Positions 17,351 to 26,886 are shown, counted from the stretch's first letter. The stretch is 61,819 bases of DNA from Paracoccaceae bacterium (GCA_019429405.1 JAHYIZ010000014.1:1-61819); one strand, 5' to 3'. The notes: generated by a model from the sequence alone, not told the origin. Translations and numbers: made by a program.

Positions 17351-18054
17351 AGGTTCTGGCGGTCGGCGCGCACCCCGACGATATCGAAATATTCCTGTTT
17401 GCCAGCCTTGCCGCGTGGCGCACCATGGGGGCCGACCTCGCATTGGCGGTTGCCACCGATGGCGCGGCGGGGGGCAAGCAAGACCCCGTGCAACTTCGCC
17501 TGACCCGGCAGGCCGAGGCCGTGCGTGCTGCGGCATTACTGGGTGCAGTGCCGACCTTTCTCGACTTTCCCGATGGCAGACTGATGCACGACGCAGCACT
17601 GGTTGAGGCGCTGCGCGCGCTGATTGCCGCCGAGCGGCCCGACCTTGTGGTGACGCATGCGCCCAATTGCTACCACGCCGACCATCGGGCACTATCGGCG
17701 GCGCTGACGCAAGCGACCGGCTTCGGGGTGCCGCTGCTTTACGCAGACACCCTGAACGGCACCGGCTTTGCGCCCACGCACTATGTCGATGTGACCGCGC
17801 ATTTCGCTTTGAAATGCGCGGCGATCCTGTGCCACGAAAGCCAGGACCCGGCGCGGTTTGTGCCTGCAGTAGCCCGGCTTGCGGCCTTTCGCGCCGGCGA
17901 ATGCAACGGCGGCCCCGACGCCCGCGCCGAAGCCTTCCGGTTCGAGCCGCGTTTTCCCTTCGCCGATATTCGCGCCCTGCTGCCCCCCGCCCCGCCCGTG
18001 CGCGCGGTGCTGTTTCGAGGTGATGGCCAGCGCGGGCCTACTTCGCCCGCCTGA
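17347..18054 (+). CDS. PIG-L family deacetylase
   Basis: 235 residues of the LmbE/PIG-L zinc deacetylase family: the metal site HPDD in VGAHPDDIEIF and HADHRAL (HxxH) near residue 115, preceded by DLVVTHAPNCYH. These enzymes remove N-acetyl groups from sugar amines. The ATG overlaps the glycosidase stop, so it belongs to the sugar operon, suggesting that the imported compound carries an N-acyl group or that the enzyme has another hydrolytic role. Its 3' end overlaps rpiR (convergent) by 17 bases. Confidence 0.85.
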   Translation: MKVLAVGAHPDDIEIFLFASLAAWRTMGADLALAVATDGAAGGKQDPVQLRLTRQAEAVRAAALLGAVPTFLDFPDGRLMHDAALVEALRALIAAERPDLVVTHAPNCYHADHRALSAALTQATGFGVPLLYADTLNGTGFAPTHYVDVTAHFALKCAAILCHESQDPARFVPAVARLAAFRAGECNGGPDARAEAFRFEPRFPFADIRALLPPAPPVRAVLFRGDGQRGPTSPA

Positions 18055-18901
18055 AGAACCGCGCCCTCGCGTAAAGCTCTTCAAGCCGCGTCATGCGGGC
18101 CTCGGTTTGCTGCCATGTCAGGCTTTGCACCGCCGCCATCAGGGTTTCGACCAGCACCTGAATCGCCACCGTGCTATCCCATGCCGAGGGCACCTCGATC
18201 TGCGCTGAAAAGCGATAGCGCGCGTGCGCGGCCGCGGGCGAAACCCAGGGGTCGGTGATCAACACCACTTCGGCGCCCTGTTCCGCCGCCATTTCGACCA
18301 GTTGCAGCACGTTGTTTTCATAACGGCGAATGTCGAAGGCCAGCAGCACGTCGCCCGGCACCAGTTCGATCAGCGCCGGGGGCCAGGCGTTCGACATGTC
18401 GGAAATCAGGCTCACGCCGGGGCGGATCACCTTCATGTGGGTCACGAAATATTCGGCCATCGCATGCGTGATGCGCCCGCCGGTGGCATAGACCTTGCGC
18501 GCGGGGTCGGCCATCAGCGCCGCCGCCGCGTCGAACTCGGCATGGTTCACCTGCGCCAGCGTGGCGTGCAGGTTGCCCAGCACGGCATCGGCAAAGCGGT
18601 TGAGAATATGCGTATCGGGCACCCCGCCCGCCCAGCGGTCATGCTTGGCTAGCGGCGAGATCAGCCGTTCTTCGACTTCTGCGCGGATGCCTGCCTGAAA
18701 GTCGGTGTAGCCCGCAAACCCCAGCTTTTGCACCAGCCGCACCACGGTTGGGCTGGAAACCTCGGCCACCCTCGCCAGCGCGGTGATCGAACCAAGTGCC
18801 GCCACCGGGTAATGGCGCAGCAGGTGGCTGGCCAATTGCCGCTCGGCGCGGGTCATCGCGTCGATGGCGGCACGCAGGCGTTCCTCGATGGTTTGATGCA
18901 T
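18038..18901 (-). CDS. MurR/RpiR-family transcriptional regulator
   Basis: 287 residues: N-terminal RpiR helix-turn-helix (MTRAERQLASHLLRHYPVAALGSITALARVAEVSSPTVVRLVQKLGF over two lines of motif, residues about 15-65) and a C-terminal SIS sugar-phosphate-binding domain (KVYATGGRITHAMAEYF, DVLLAFDIRRYENNVLQLVEMA, EVVLITDPW). It lies between the ABC sugar operon and the divergent TRAP cluster and may control either. ATG 18901 is used; a GTG at 18919 is possible and neither has a strong ribosome site. Confidence 0.85.
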   Translation of the reverse strand: MHQTIEERLRAAIDAMTRAERQLASHLLRHYPVAALGSITALARVAEVSSPTVVRLVQKLGFAGYTDFQAGIRAEVEERLISPLAKHDRWAGGVPDTHILNRFADAVLGNLHATLAQVNHAEFDAAAALMADPARKVYATGGRITHAMAEYFVTHMKVIRPGVSLISDMSNAWPPALIELVPGDVLLAFDIRRYENNVLQLVEMAAEQGAEVVLITDPWVSPAAAHARYRFSAQIEVPSAWDSTVAIQVLVETLMAAVQSLTWQQTEARMTRLEELYARARFFRRAK

Positions 18902-18964
18902 TGCCGCCAAAACGGGCACTCCAGCCGTGAGTCGCGCTTTTTCACTCTGTAGAGATTGTAACAG

Positions 18965-18982
18965 GAAATTCTGAAATGAAAT
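18965..18982. promoter_or_regulatory. Candidate RpiR-type operator (GAAAT repeats)
   Basis: Three GAAAT half-sites (18965, 18973, 18978) in the 149-base gap between rpiR and the divergent amidohydrolase gene. Such A/T-rich repeats stand out in the GC-rich surroundings. A TTGACA at 18987 has no matching -10 element. Weak evidence. Confidence 0.25.
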
Positions 18983-19050
18983 GATCTTGACAGAATCCCC
19001 TCGCGCGGTGGAGCCTTGTTGCCAACAATACCAAGAACCGACAGGGAAGC

Positions 19051-19848
19051 ATGACGGCTCGTCCGATCCTAACGGCGCAAACCGCGCCCGCCGTGGTTAC
19101 GGTAGAAAACCCCGATGCCAAGGGGCGGTTCGTGATTTGCTGCGAACATGCCGCAAACGCGTTTCCCGCGCCTTGGGGCGATCTGGGCCTGACCGCCGCA
19201 CAGCAATCGGCGCATATTGCATGGGACCCCGGCGCGCTCGGTCTGGCGCGCGCGCTTGCTGCGGCGCTTGATGCGCCGCTGGTTCATGCCGGCGTCTCGC
19301 GGCTGGTCTATGACCTCAACCGCCCGCCACAATCGCCCGGCGCGATGGCCGCGCACAGCGAGGCGTACGCGGTGCCCGGCAATACCGGGCTTAGCGCCGC
19401 AGCGCGGCTTGCGCGCACCGAGGCAATCTATCTGCCGTTCCACGCTGCCCTGCGTGCCCTGCTTGCACGGCGCGCCGCAACCGGGCCGCTGCCGGTGCTG
19501 GCAACGGTGCATTCGTTCACGCCGGTCTGGCACGGGCACCCGCGCGCGGTCGAGTTCGGCATCATCCACGATGCCGACCCCACGCTTGCCCGTGCGGTGC
19601 TGGCGGGCGCTAAGGCAACGCGGCTTGATGCGCGGCTGAATGAACCCTATTCGGCGGCCGATGAGGTCACTCACACATTGGCGCTGCAGGCCACGCCGAT
19701 GGGCCTGCGCAACGTCATGCTCGAGTTCCGCAACGACCTGTTGCAGGGCGCCGCCGCCCAACACGCCATGGCCGCGATGCTTGCGCCGATCCTGCAAGCC
19801 GCGCTGGCCAGCATCGAATGCCCCGAACCGCAAAGAGCGAGCAACTGA
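19051..19848 (+). CDS. N-formylglutamate amidohydrolase family protein
   Basis: 265 residues of the FGase family (PF05013): VICCEHAANAFPAPWGDLGL, SRLVYDLNRPP, LATVHSFTPVWHGHPR and VMLEFRNDLL. The family hydrolyses N-acyl glutamate-type amides with a zinc ion. Here it heads a TRAP/glutamine-synthetase-like cluster rather than a histidine pathway, so it may split a glutamyl amide intermediate. That is inference from position. AGGGAAG precedes ATG 19051; the next gene starts 1 base after its stop. Confidence 0.82.
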   Translation: MTARPILTAQTAPAVVTVENPDAKGRFVICCEHAANAFPAPWGDLGLTAAQQSAHIAWDPGALGLARALAAALDAPLVHAGVSRLVYDLNRPPQSPGAMAAHSEAYAVPGNTGLSAAARLARTEAIYLPFHAALRALLARRAATGPLPVLATVHSFTPVWHGHPRAVEFGIIHDADPTLARAVLAGAKATRLDARLNEPYSAADEVTHTLALQATPMGLRNVMLEFRNDLLQGAAAQHAMAAMLAPILQAALASIECPEPQRASN

Positions 19849-19849
19849 C

Positions 19850-20356
19850 ATGCCACGATGGATCAAGGCCTATGTGCGTTTCACCGATGCGGTCAACTAC
19901 CGGGTCGGGCGCATGTCGATGTATCTGCTCTATGTGCTGATGGGCATTCTGATGTGGTCCACCATTACCAAGCTGATCGACCAGAACGCGATCTGGACGC
20001 TGGAAATGGCGCAGTTCACGATGGTTGCCTATTACATGCTGGGCGGCCCCTATTCGCTGCAACTTGACAGCAACGTGCGCATGGACCTGCTCTATGGCCG
20101 CTGGTCGCACCGCACGCGCGCCTGGGTCGATGCCTTTTCGGTGTTCGCGCTGCTCTTCTACCTCGGCGTGCTGCTTTATGGCGCGGTCGAAAGTACAGCC
20201 TACGCGCTGCAATACAATGAACGCAGCCCGACCGCGTGGCGCCCCTACATGGCCCCGATCAAGCTCGTGATGTGTGTCGGCATCTTCCTTATGCTGTTGC
20301 AAAGCATTGCCTTTTTCTTCCGCGACGTGGCGCGGCTGCGCGGGGAAGAGCTCTGA
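19850..20356 (+). CDS. dctQ: TRAP transporter small permease DctQ
   Basis: 168-residue membrane protein with four helices (LYVLMGILMWSTITKLID, FTMVAYYMLGGPYSL, FALLFYLGVLLYGAVES, LVMCVGIFLMLLQSIAFFF). LDSNVRMDLLYGRWSHRTRAW is the DctQ signature loop. Part of a periplasmic-binding-protein-dependent secondary transporter driven by ion gradients. Its stop overlaps dctM by one base (TGATG). Confidence 0.9.
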   Translation: MPRWIKAYVRFTDAVNYRVGRMSMYLLYVLMGILMWSTITKLIDQNAIWTLEMAQFTMVAYYMLGGPYSLQLDSNVRMDLLYGRWSHRTRAWVDAFSVFALLFYLGVLLYGAVESTAYALQYNERSPTAWRPYMAPIKLVMCVGIFLMLLQSIAFFFRDVARLRGEEL

Positions 20357-21681
20357 TGTCCTATGACATGATCGCCATACTGATGTTCAGCACAATGATG
20401 CTGATGATGGCGACCGGGCAGCGGGTGTTCGGCGCCATCGGCTTTGTCGCGGTGGCGGCCTCGGTTTCGCTCTGGGGTGTCGGCGGCTCGGACCTTGGCT
20501 TTTCGGCCGCGATGAAGCTGATGAAATGGTATCCGCTGCTGACGCTGCCGATGTTCATCTTCATGGGCTATGTGCTGAGCGAGAGCCGTCTGGCCGATGA
20601 CCTTTACCGCATGTTCCACGTCTGGTTCGGCAAGGTGCCGGGCGGGCTGGCGATTGGCACCATTGCGCTGATGGTGGTGATTTCGGCGATGAACGGGCTT
20701 TCGGTGGCGGGCATGGCGATCGGGGCCACCATCGCACTGCCCGAGCTTTTGAAACGCAACTACGACAAGCTGATGGTCACCGGCGTCATTCAGGCGGGGT
20801 CGAGCCTTGGCATTCTGGTGCCGCCTTCGGTGGTGTTGGTGCTTTACGCGATGATCGCACGCCAGCCAGTCGGGCAATTGTGGCTGGCAGGGGTCTTTCC
20901 CGGCCTGATGATGGCGGCGTTGTTTGTGCTTTACATCTGGGTGCGCTGCCGCATCAATCCGTCGCTCGGGCCGGTGCTGCCGCCCGAGGAACTGGCGCAG
21001 ATCACCCGTGCCGAAAAGCTGCGGCTGCTGCGCGCGGGCGTGTTGCCGCTGATGATCTTCGTGCTGATGATGGTGCCCTTCGTTTACGGCTACACAAGCC
21101 TCGTCGAAAGCTCGGTGGTAGGGGCGCTGACATCGGTATTTGCTGCGGTGATCAAGGGCCGCTTTACGCGCCGCGTGTTTGAAGAGGCGACGCGCCAGAC
21201 GCTGGCGGTTTCGTGCATGTTCATGTGGATCATCCTCGCCGCGCTCGCCTTTGGTGCGGTGTTCGACGGTCTGGGCGCGGTGAAATCAATCGAGGGGTTC
21301 TTTATCGGCCAGCTTGGCCTTTCGCCCTGGGAAATCCTGATCCTGATGCAGCTTTCCTACCTGGTCATGGGCACCTTTCTTGATGATACCGCGATGCTGG
21401 TGATCGTGGCGCCGCTTTATGTGCCGCTGGTGCATGCGCTTGGTTTCGATCTGATCTGGTATGGCGTGCTCTATACCATCACCAGCCAGATCGCCTACAT
21501 GACGCCGCCGTTCGGCTACAACCTGTTCCTGATGCGCGCGATGGCGCCAAAGGACATCAGCATCGGCGATATCTACCGCTCGATCATCCCCTTTGTCGGG
21601 GTGATGATCCTTGCGTTGGCTCTGGTCATGGCATTCCCGCAAATTGCGCTGTGGCTGCCATCGCAGGTCTATTCAAAATAA
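20356..21681 (+). CDS. dctM: TRAP transporter large permease DctM
   Basis: 441-residue transport channel subunit with about 12 hydrophobic segments. GSSLGILVPPSVVLVLYAMI, PLLTLPMFIFMGYVLSESRLADDLY and AYMTPPFGYNLFLMRAMAP are typical DctM sequences. The start at 20356 overlaps the dctQ stop; an in-frame ATG upstream inside dctQ is rejected. Confidence 0.93.
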   Translation: MSYDMIAILMFSTMMLMMATGQRVFGAIGFVAVAASVSLWGVGGSDLGFSAAMKLMKWYPLLTLPMFIFMGYVLSESRLADDLYRMFHVWFGKVPGGLAIGTIALMVVISAMNGLSVAGMAIGATIALPELLKRNYDKLMVTGVIQAGSSLGILVPPSVVLVLYAMIARQPVGQLWLAGVFPGLMMAALFVLYIWVRCRINPSLGPVLPPEELAQITRAEKLRLLRAGVLPLMIFVLMMVPFVYGYTSLVESSVVGALTSVFAAVIKGRFTRRVFEEATRQTLAVSCMFMWIILAALAFGAVFDGLGAVKSIEGFFIGQLGLSPWEILILMQLSYLVMGTFLDDTAMLVIVAPLYVPLVHALGFDLIWYGVLYTITSQIAYMTPPFGYNLFLMRAMAPKDISIGDIYRSIIPFVGVMILALALVMAFPQIALWLPSQVYSK

Positions 21682-21721
21682 CAAGCCCCACCAAGAGGGC
21701 CCAACCAGCAAGGAGAGAAAG

Positions 21722-22759
21722 ATGAAAACCTCAAGACGCAAGTTCCTCACCTCGGGCGCACTCGCTGCCGGGGCCGCCACCCTCGCTGCCCCCGCACGGG
21801 CGCAAAGCACAATCAAATGGCGCCTGCAAACCTATGCCGGCCCGGCCCTTGGCGAGCATGTAATCAAGCCCGCGATCGATGCCTTCAACGAAATGGCCGG
21901 CGGCCAGATGGAGATCGAGCTGTTCTACGCAGACCAGCTGGTGCCCACGGGCGAGCTGTTCCGCGCCATGCAGAAAGGCACCATCGACGCCGTGCAGTCT
22001 GACGACGACTCGATGGCCAGCCCCACCGAAGTGACCGTGTTCGGCGGCTATTTCCCCTTCGCGCTGCGCTATTCGCTCGATGTGCCGGCTCTGTTCAACA
22101 GCTATGGGCTCGATGAAATCTGGAAAGAGGAATACGCCAAGGTCGGGGTCAAACATATCTCGGCGGGGTCGTGGGACCCGTGCAACTTTGCCACCAAGAA
22201 ACCCGTCAACAGCCTGGCCGACCTCAGGGGCCTGCGCATCTTCACCTTCCCCACCGCAGGCCGCTTCCTCAGCCGCTTTGGCGTGGTGCCGGTGACGCTG
22301 CCGTGGGAAGATGTCGAGGTGGCGCTGCAAACGGGCGAACTGGATGGCATCGCCTGGTCGGGCATCACCGAAGACTACACCGTGGGCTGGGCCGACGTGA
22401 CCAGCTATTTCCTGACCAACAACATCTCGGGCGCCTGGATCGGCCACTTCTTCGCCAATATGGACCGCTGGAATGAGGTGCCGCCGCATCTGCAAACCAT
22501 GCTCAAGGTCGCCTTCGACAGCTCGCACTACTATCGCCAGCACTGGTACTGGGCGGGCGAGGCGCGGCTGCGGGTTGAGGAAACCAAGCTGCAACTGACC
22601 TCGATCGACGATGCCGAATGGGCCACCGTCGAGGCCGAAGCCGCCAAGTTCTGGGATGAAATCGCCGCCGAAAGCCCGGTCAAGGCCAAGGTTGTCGAGA
22701 TCATCAAGAAATACAACGACACCATGCACAAGGCTGGCAAACCCTACCGCTTCAGCTGA
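21722..22759 (+). CDS. dctP: TRAP transporter substrate-binding protein DctP
   Basis: 345-residue periplasmic receptor. Tat-type signal KTSRRKFLTSGALAAGAATLAAPARA, then the DctP fold with FRAMQKGTIDAVQSDDDS, LADLRGLRIFTFPTAGRFLSRFG and the substrate-anchoring Arg region, ending in KYNDTMHKAGKPYRFS. AAGGAGAGAAAG gives a strong start at 21722. This subfamily often serves compounds such as carboxylates or amino-acid derivatives; ligand unknown. Confidence 0.92.
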   Translation: MKTSRRKFLTSGALAAGAATLAAPARAQSTIKWRLQTYAGPALGEHVIKPAIDAFNEMAGGQMEIELFYADQLVPTGELFRAMQKGTIDAVQSDDDSMASPTEVTVFGGYFPFALRYSLDVPALFNSYGLDEIWKEEYAKVGVKHISAGSWDPCNFATKKPVNSLADLRGLRIFTFPTAGRFLSRFGVVPVTLPWEDVEVALQTGELDGIAWSGITEDYTVGWADVTSYFLTNNISGAWIGHFFANMDRWNEVPPHLQTMLKVAFDSSHYYRQHWYWAGEARLRVEETKLQLTSIDDAEWATVEAEAAKFWDEIAAESPVKAKVVEIIKKYNDTMHKAGKPYRFS

Positions 22760-22847
22760 TACTGAACACTAGGTGTGCGCGGGCGGCGAACGCCCCCGCG
22801 CACCCCACGCCGATTTTCCCATTCCGCGCCCGAGGAGCAGACCCGAA

Positions 22848-24212
22848 ATGCCCGCTAACCTGACCTTTGATACCCTGAAGAAAGCCGTAAGCGCGGGCGA
22901 GATTGACACCGTGGTGGCCTGCATCACCGACATGCAGGGCCGCTTGCAAGGCAAGCGCTTCGTGGCGCGCCATTTCGTCGACAGCGCATGGGAAGAAACC
23001 CACTGCTGCAACTATCTGCTGGCGACCGACATGGAAATGATCACCGTGCAGGGCTACGCCGCCACCGGCTGGAACAAGGGCTACGGCGATTATGTGATGA
23101 AACCAGACCTTGCCACCCTGCGCCGCCTGCCATGGCTGCCGGGAACCGCCATGGTCATGTGCGACGTGCTCGACCACCACACGCATCAGCTTGTGCCGCA
23201 CGCCCCGCGATCAGTGCTGAAACGCCAGATCGAGCGCGCCAAGGCGATGGGGTTTGACGCGATGCTGGCGACCGAGCTGGAGTTCTACATCTTCGAGCAA
23301 AGCTTTTCGGAACTGTTCGACGCGGGCTACCGCGACATGGTTCCCACCGCCCGCTACAACGTCGATTATTCGATCTTCGGCACCGCCCGCGATGAACCGC
23401 TGCTGCGCGCCATTCGCAACGGGCTCTGGGATGCCGGCATCCCGATCGAGAACTCCAAGGGCGAGGCCGAAGCGGGCCAGCACGAGGTCAACGCGAAATA
23501 TTCCGACGCGCTCGATACCGCCGACATGCACGCGATCATCAAGACCGGCATCAAGGAAATCGCGCTGCAATACGGCGTCAGCGCGACCTTCATGGCCAAA
23601 TACGACCACCGCCGGGCGGGGTCATCAAGCCATGTGCACCAGTCGCTGTGGCAGGGCGGCAAGCCCGCCTTCCGCGATGCAAAAGACCCTGATGGCATGT
23701 CCGACCTGATGCGCGCCTACATCGCCGGGCAACTGGCGCATGCCGCCGAAATCACCGCCTTTCTTGCGCCCTTCGTCAACAGCTACAAACGCTTCGTGGT
23801 GGGCATGTTCGCCCCCACCAAGGCAGTCTGGAGCCTTGACAACCGCACCGCCGGTTTCCGCGTCTGCGGCGAAGGCACCAAGGCCATTCGGGTGGAATGC
23901 CGCATTGGCGGCGCCGATCTGAATCCCTACCTTGCCTGTGCCGCGCTGCTGGCGGCGGGGCTTGACGGGATCGAGAAAAAAATGGCGCTGGAACCTGCGG
24001 TAACGGGTGATGTCTATCAGGCGGGCGCGGTGCGCGAGATCCCCAAGACGCTGGGCGCCGCGGCCTCGGCAATGGGCACCTCTGGCTGGCTGCGCGAGGC
24101 CTTCGGCGACGAGGTGGTGACGCATTATCACCGCGCCGCGCTGTGGGAGATTGAAGAACAGAACCGTGTCGTGACCGACTGGGAACTGGCACGCGGATTT
24201 GAACGCGCCTGA
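22848..24212 (+). CDS. Glutamine synthetase family ligase (PuuA/GlnT-like)
   Basis: 454 residues of the glutamine synthetase fold: N-terminal beta-grasp with TDMQGRLQGKRFVARHF, catalytic ELEFYIFEQ, EAGQHEVNAKYSDALDTAD, SSSHVHQSLW and RVECRIGGADLNPYLA. The short divergent form without the usual adenylation loop fits gamma-glutamylamide synthetases that attach glutamate to amines at ATP cost. Aldehyde, alcohol and FAD dehydrogenases follow, as in the Puu route. ATG 22848 has GAGGAGCAG upstream. Confidence 0.88.
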   Translation: MPANLTFDTLKKAVSAGEIDTVVACITDMQGRLQGKRFVARHFVDSAWEETHCCNYLLATDMEMITVQGYAATGWNKGYGDYVMKPDLATLRRLPWLPGTAMVMCDVLDHHTHQLVPHAPRSVLKRQIERAKAMGFDAMLATELEFYIFEQSFSELFDAGYRDMVPTARYNVDYSIFGTARDEPLLRAIRNGLWDAGIPIENSKGEAEAGQHEVNAKYSDALDTADMHAIIKTGIKEIALQYGVSATFMAKYDHRRAGSSSHVHQSLWQGGKPAFRDAKDPDGMSDLMRAYIAGQLAHAAEITAFLAPFVNSYKRFVVGMFAPTKAVWSLDNRTAGFRVCGEGTKAIRVECRIGGADLNPYLACAALLAAGLDGIEKKMALEPAVTGDVYQAGAVREIPKTLGAAASAMGTSGWLREAFGDEVVTHYHRAALWEIEEQNRVVTDWELARGFERA

Positions 24213-24234
24213 GCGGCGCAAGAGGACAGAACCG

Positions 24235-25623
24235 ATGACGAAAACGATCCAATGCATCTCGCCCGTCGATGGGCGGGTCTATGCCGAGCGCCCTGCCCTG
24301 AGCATGGTCGATGCCGAGGCGATGGCCGCCCGCGCCCGCGCCGCACAACCCGGCTGGGCCGCACTGCCCCTCGCCGAGCGCATCGCTCGGGTCAAGGCCG
24401 GGGTGGAAAAGCTGAACGAGATGAAGCCGCAACTGGTCGAGGAACTGGCTTGGCAAATGGGCCGCCCAACCCGCTTTGGCGGCGAATTTGGCGGCGTGAA
24501 CGAGCGCACCGCCTATATGGCGGAAATCGCCGAGGCCGCGCTGGCACCGATGGTGGTTGAAAACTCCGACCGTTTTGAGCGCCGCATTGCCCGCGAGCCG
24601 GTGGGCGTGGTGTTCGTGCTCGCGCCTTGGAACTACCCCTACCTGACCGCGATCAACACCATCTTGCCCGCGCTGATCGCGGGCAATTCGGTGGTGCTGA
24701 AACACGCCAGCCAGACCCTGCTGGTGGGCGAACGGCTGGCCGAGGCGTTCCACGCGGGCGGCGTGCCTGCCGATGTGTTCCAGAACGTCTTTCTCGATCA
24801 CGCCACCACCGAAGCGCTGATCGGCGCGCGCGCCTTCAACTTCATCAACTTCACCGGCTCGGTGGCAGGCGGCGCTGCAATGGAGCGCGCCGCGGCGGGC
24901 ACCTTTACCAGCCTCGGGCTGGAGCTTGGCGGCAAGGACCCCGGCTACGTCATGGACGACGCCGACCTTGATGCGGCGGTCGACAGCCTGATGGATGGCG
25001 CCATGTATAACGCCGGCCAGTGCTGCTGCGGCATTGAACGCATTTATGTGCACGAAAGCCTTTATGGCGCCTTCGTCGAAAAGGCGGTGGCCTGGGTCAA
25101 GGCGCTGAAACTCGGCAACCCGTTCGAGGCCACATCGACCATCGGCCCGATGGCCAACAAGCGCTTCGCCCATGTCGTGCGCGACCAGATTGCCGAAGCG
25201 ATTGCCGAAGGCGCCACGCCGCTGATCGACCCCGCGCTTTTTCCCGAAGATGACGGCGGCGCCTACCTCGCGCCGCAGATCCTCGTGGGCGTCAACCACG
25301 AAATGCGCGTGATGCGCGAAGAGAGCTTTGGCCCGGTTGTCGGCATCATGCCGGTGAAAAACGACGAAGAAGCCATCGCGGTGATGAACGACAGCCCCTA
25401 CGGCCTGACCGCCTCGCTCTGGACCCGCAACACAGAGCGCGCCGCCGCGATTGGCGCGCGCATCGAAACCGGCACCGTCTACATGAACCGCTGCGATTAC
25501 CTCGACCCCGCGCTTTGCTGGACAGGGTGCAAGGATACCGGGCGTGGCGGCAGCCTGTCGGTGCTTGGGTACTACTCGGTCACGCGGCCAAAATCCTACC
25601 ATCTCAAGAAGGTGACGAAATGA
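24235..25623 (+). CDS. Aldehyde dehydrogenase (NAD(P)+)
   Basis: 462 residues. Substrate site WNYPYLTAINTILPALIAGN, nucleotide-site FTGSVAGG, catalytic Glu in LELGGKDPGYV and catalytic Cys in NAGQCCCGIERIYV, then ESFGPVVGIMPV. Oxidises an aldehyde to an acid in the cytoplasm, possibly a gamma-glutamyl-amino aldehyde made in this cluster. Preceded by AGAGGACAG and overlapping the ADH gene by ATGA. Confidence 0.92.
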   Translation: MTKTIQCISPVDGRVYAERPALSMVDAEAMAARARAAQPGWAALPLAERIARVKAGVEKLNEMKPQLVEELAWQMGRPTRFGGEFGGVNERTAYMAEIAEAALAPMVVENSDRFERRIAREPVGVVFVLAPWNYPYLTAINTILPALIAGNSVVLKHASQTLLVGERLAEAFHAGGVPADVFQNVFLDHATTEALIGARAFNFINFTGSVAGGAAMERAAAGTFTSLGLELGGKDPGYVMDDADLDAAVDSLMDGAMYNAGQCCCGIERIYVHESLYGAFVEKAVAWVKALKLGNPFEATSTIGPMANKRFAHVVRDQIAEAIAEGATPLIDPALFPEDDGGAYLAPQILVGVNHEMRVMREESFGPVVGIMPVKNDEEAIAVMNDSPYGLTASLWTRNTERAAAIGARIETGTVYMNRCDYLDPALCWTGCKDTGRGGSLSVLGYYSVTRPKSYHLKKVTK

Positions 25624-26780
25624 GCCACAACGTTCCCAATCGCAACTGGTCCTACCCCACCGCGATCAAGTTCGGCGTCGGCCGGATTGCCGAACTGGCC
25701 GAGCACTGCCAAACGGCGGGCATCAAGCGCCCGCTGCTGGTCACCGACAAGGCCCTCGCCAGCCTGCCGATCACCAAGGGCGCTCTCGATGTGCTAGACG
25801 CGGCCGGCCTTGGCCGCGCCGTCTTCTCCGAGGTGGACCCGAACCCGAACGAGCGCAACATGGCCGACGGCATCGCCGCCTATAACGCAGGCGCGCACGA
25901 TGGCGTCGTGTGCTTTGGCGGCGGCTCAGCGCTCGACCTCGGCAAGATGATCGCGCTGATGGCGGGGCAATCGCCCAAGCTGTCGGTCTGGGACCTGGAA
26001 GATGTCGATGACTGGTATACCCGCGCCGACGCCGACAAGATCGCTCCGATCATCGCGGTGCCCACCACCGCCGGCACCGGGTCTGAGGTCGGGCGCGCCG
26101 GGGTGCTGACCAATTCGGCGACGCACAAGAAAAAGATCATCTTCCACCCCAAACTGATGCCCGCCATCACCATCTGCGACCCTGCCCTGACCGTGGGCAT
26201 GCCCAAGTTCATCACTGCGGGCACCGGCATGGATGCGCTGGCGCATTGCCTTGAGGCCTATTGCAGCCCGTTCTACCACCCGATGAGCCAGGGCATCGCG
26301 CTCGAAGGCATGCGGCTGGTGTTCGAAAACCTGCCGAGGGTCTACGCCGACCCCAACGACCTTGACGCCCGCGCCCATATGATGAGCGCGGCGGCAATGG
26401 GGGCGGTCGCGTTTCAAAAGGGGCTTGGCGCGATCCACTCGCTCAGCCACCCGGTCGGGGCGGTCTATGGCACCCATCACGGCACCACCAACGCCGTGGT
26501 GATGCCGATGGTGCTCGATTTCAACCGCAAGGAAATCGCAGCCCGCATCAAGGCCGCCGCCGACTATCTGGGCATCAAGGGCGGCTTCAAGGGTTTCCGT
26601 CAGAAGATCATGGATCTGCGCGCCGAGCTTGGCATTCCGGCCAACCTGACCGCCATGGGGGTGAAACCCGCCGATCTCGACATGCTCACCGAAATGGCGC
26701 TGGAAGACCCCTCTTGCGGCGGCAACCCGGTGAAGATGACCAAACGCAACACGCGCAAGCTGTTCGACGCCTGCATGTAA
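25620..26780 (+). CDS. Iron-containing alcohol dehydrogenase
   Basis: 386 residues of the Fe-ADH family: GGGSALDLGKMIAL (nucleotide site), VPTTAGTGSEVG, and metal ligands in TAGTGMDALAHCLEAY and IHSLSHPVGAVYGTHHG. It interconverts an alcohol with the aldehyde handled by the preceding gene. Start at 25620 is the ATG in ATGA overlapping the ALDH stop. Confidence 0.93.
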   Translation: MSHNVPNRNWSYPTAIKFGVGRIAELAEHCQTAGIKRPLLVTDKALASLPITKGALDVLDAAGLGRAVFSEVDPNPNERNMADGIAAYNAGAHDGVVCFGGGSALDLGKMIALMAGQSPKLSVWDLEDVDDWYTRADADKIAPIIAVPTTAGTGSEVGRAGVLTNSATHKKKIIFHPKLMPAITICDPALTVGMPKFITAGTGMDALAHCLEAYCSPFYHPMSQGIALEGMRLVFENLPRVYADPNDLDARAHMMSAAAMGAVAFQKGLGAIHSLSHPVGAVYGTHHGTTNAVVMPMVLDFNRKEIAARIKAAADYLGIKGGFKGFRQKIMDLRAELGIPANLTAMGVKPADLDMLTEMALEDPSCGGNPVKMTKRNTRKLFDACM

Positions 26781-26816
26781 ACGCAAGCCCGGCCAGCGCG
26801 CTGCGGGCCGGGCTGC

Positions 26817-26886
26817 GCCTCCGGCGGGGGGATATTTGAACCAAGGCAATCGGAATGCCTTGCAAAGAAGTATCCCCGCCGGAGGC
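26817..26886. repeat. Dispersed intergenic repeat, copy 2 (palindromic)
   Basis: GCCTCCGGCGGGGGGATATTT and, inverted, AAGTATCCCCGCCGGAGGC form the arms of a 70-base palindrome with an inner AAGGCA/TGCCTT stem. It contains two facing copies of the AAATATCCCCGCCGGAGGC core and probably ends transcription of the ADH gene, separating it from the FAD gene. Confidence 0.8.

Noticed and set aside
18987-18992. TTGACA as the -35 box of the TRAP cluster promoter
   Set aside because: No acceptable -10 element lies 16-18 bases downstream.
23776-25602. Minus-strand frame of 608 codons opposite the glutamine synthetase and aldehyde dehydrogenase genes
   Set aside because: Antisense shadow of two genes with intact catalytic motifs.
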